From Pseudomonadota bacterium (GTDB lineage: Bacteria; Pseudomonadota; Alphaproteobacteria; Rhizobiales; Xanthobacteraceae): 5,892 nt of DNA. The stretch is from contig JAJYAH010000475.1 in the NCBI GenBank assembly GCA_021779635.1, positions 1-5,892 on the forward strand. Reading direction: 5' to 3'. The notes beneath the pieces were generated by a model. The model searched no databases, was not told the DNA's origin, and saw nothing but the letters and a program-made list of their open reading frames with translations. A program made the translations under genes and the position numbers. Within the stretch, counting starts at the first letter, position 1, and every line of letters starts with the position of its first letter. Positions 5,776-5,892 of the stretch are shown piece by piece.

Positions 5776-5892
5776 GTCGAAAACGGCGCATCGAAATCGC
5801 GGAGAGCGCAGGGTTTTAAGGATTGTCGACATTGAGGGCGCGCATTTTCAGGTTTGAACGTAGCGCGATGAGACGAGGCCTGCCTTTTTCCC

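Noticed and set aside
5525..5857. Plus-strand open frame extending past the alcohol dehydrogenase
   Set aside because: Most of it overlaps the dehydrogenase in another frame, and the product has no recognisable motif or ribosome site.
5868..5892. Possible terminator AGGC-CT-GCCT followed by T-run at the window edge
   Set aside because: A two-base loop cannot form a stable hairpin, and the sequence runs off the window.
1..5892. CRISPR array, tRNA, rRNA or new defence system
   Set aside because: No regularly spaced repeats or RNA gene signatures were seen. The only defence-like protein is a broken helicase without partner genes.

Overview
The window is GC-rich (about 60% by eye) and reads like an alphaproteobacterial accessory or junction region. 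The protein styles, an FNR/FixK-type TTGA-N6-TCAA box and an IS1380-type transposase remnant would suit a sphingomonad or a relative. That placement rests on recalled family resemblance, not on a search.

Left third (1 to about 2140), decayed DNA. Three truncated genes are stitched together. Positions 1-398 (minus) hold an IS1380-family transposase remnant that lacks its N-terminus, carries a frameshift of about 7 bp, and runs off the window. From about 420 to 1670 (plus) lies the N-terminal half of a large bacterial SNF2/RapA-like helicase, broken by an in-frame TAA at 696-698 and cut off before its second helicase lobe. At about 1670 it abuts, tail to tail, the first half of an ACMSD-type amidohydrolase read on the minus strand (about 1670-2140). 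Neither junction has a recognisable mobile-element end.

Middle (2232-4477), an apparently intact cassette. An HxlR-type regulator (minus) is divergent from an NmrA-like NAD(P)-binding protein (plus). That gene is followed after 73 bp by a class III (LigB/DODA-type) extradiol dioxygenase, whose likely start is a TTG behind a strong GGAGG. The 124-bp divergent promoter region holds two dyads: a 9-4-9 inverted repeat touching the hxlR-like start codon and an 18-bp near-palindrome in the middle. A strong hairpin lies just upstream of the dioxygenase ribosome binding site.

Right part (4478-5892). After a 211-bp spacer containing the FNR/FixK-like box comes a complete zinc-dependent medium-chain alcohol dehydrogenase (4689-5726). 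The last 166 bases hold no gene I can support.

Inferred logic: an electrophile- or quinone-sensing HxlR protein controls a redox protein and a catechol-type dioxygenase, and perhaps once the now broken amidohydrolase. The alcohol dehydrogenase appears to have its own, possibly oxygen-responsive, control. I see no CRISPR array, tRNA, rRNA or clear new defence system. The helicase belongs to a superfamily that occurs in defence islands, but here it is a broken orphan.
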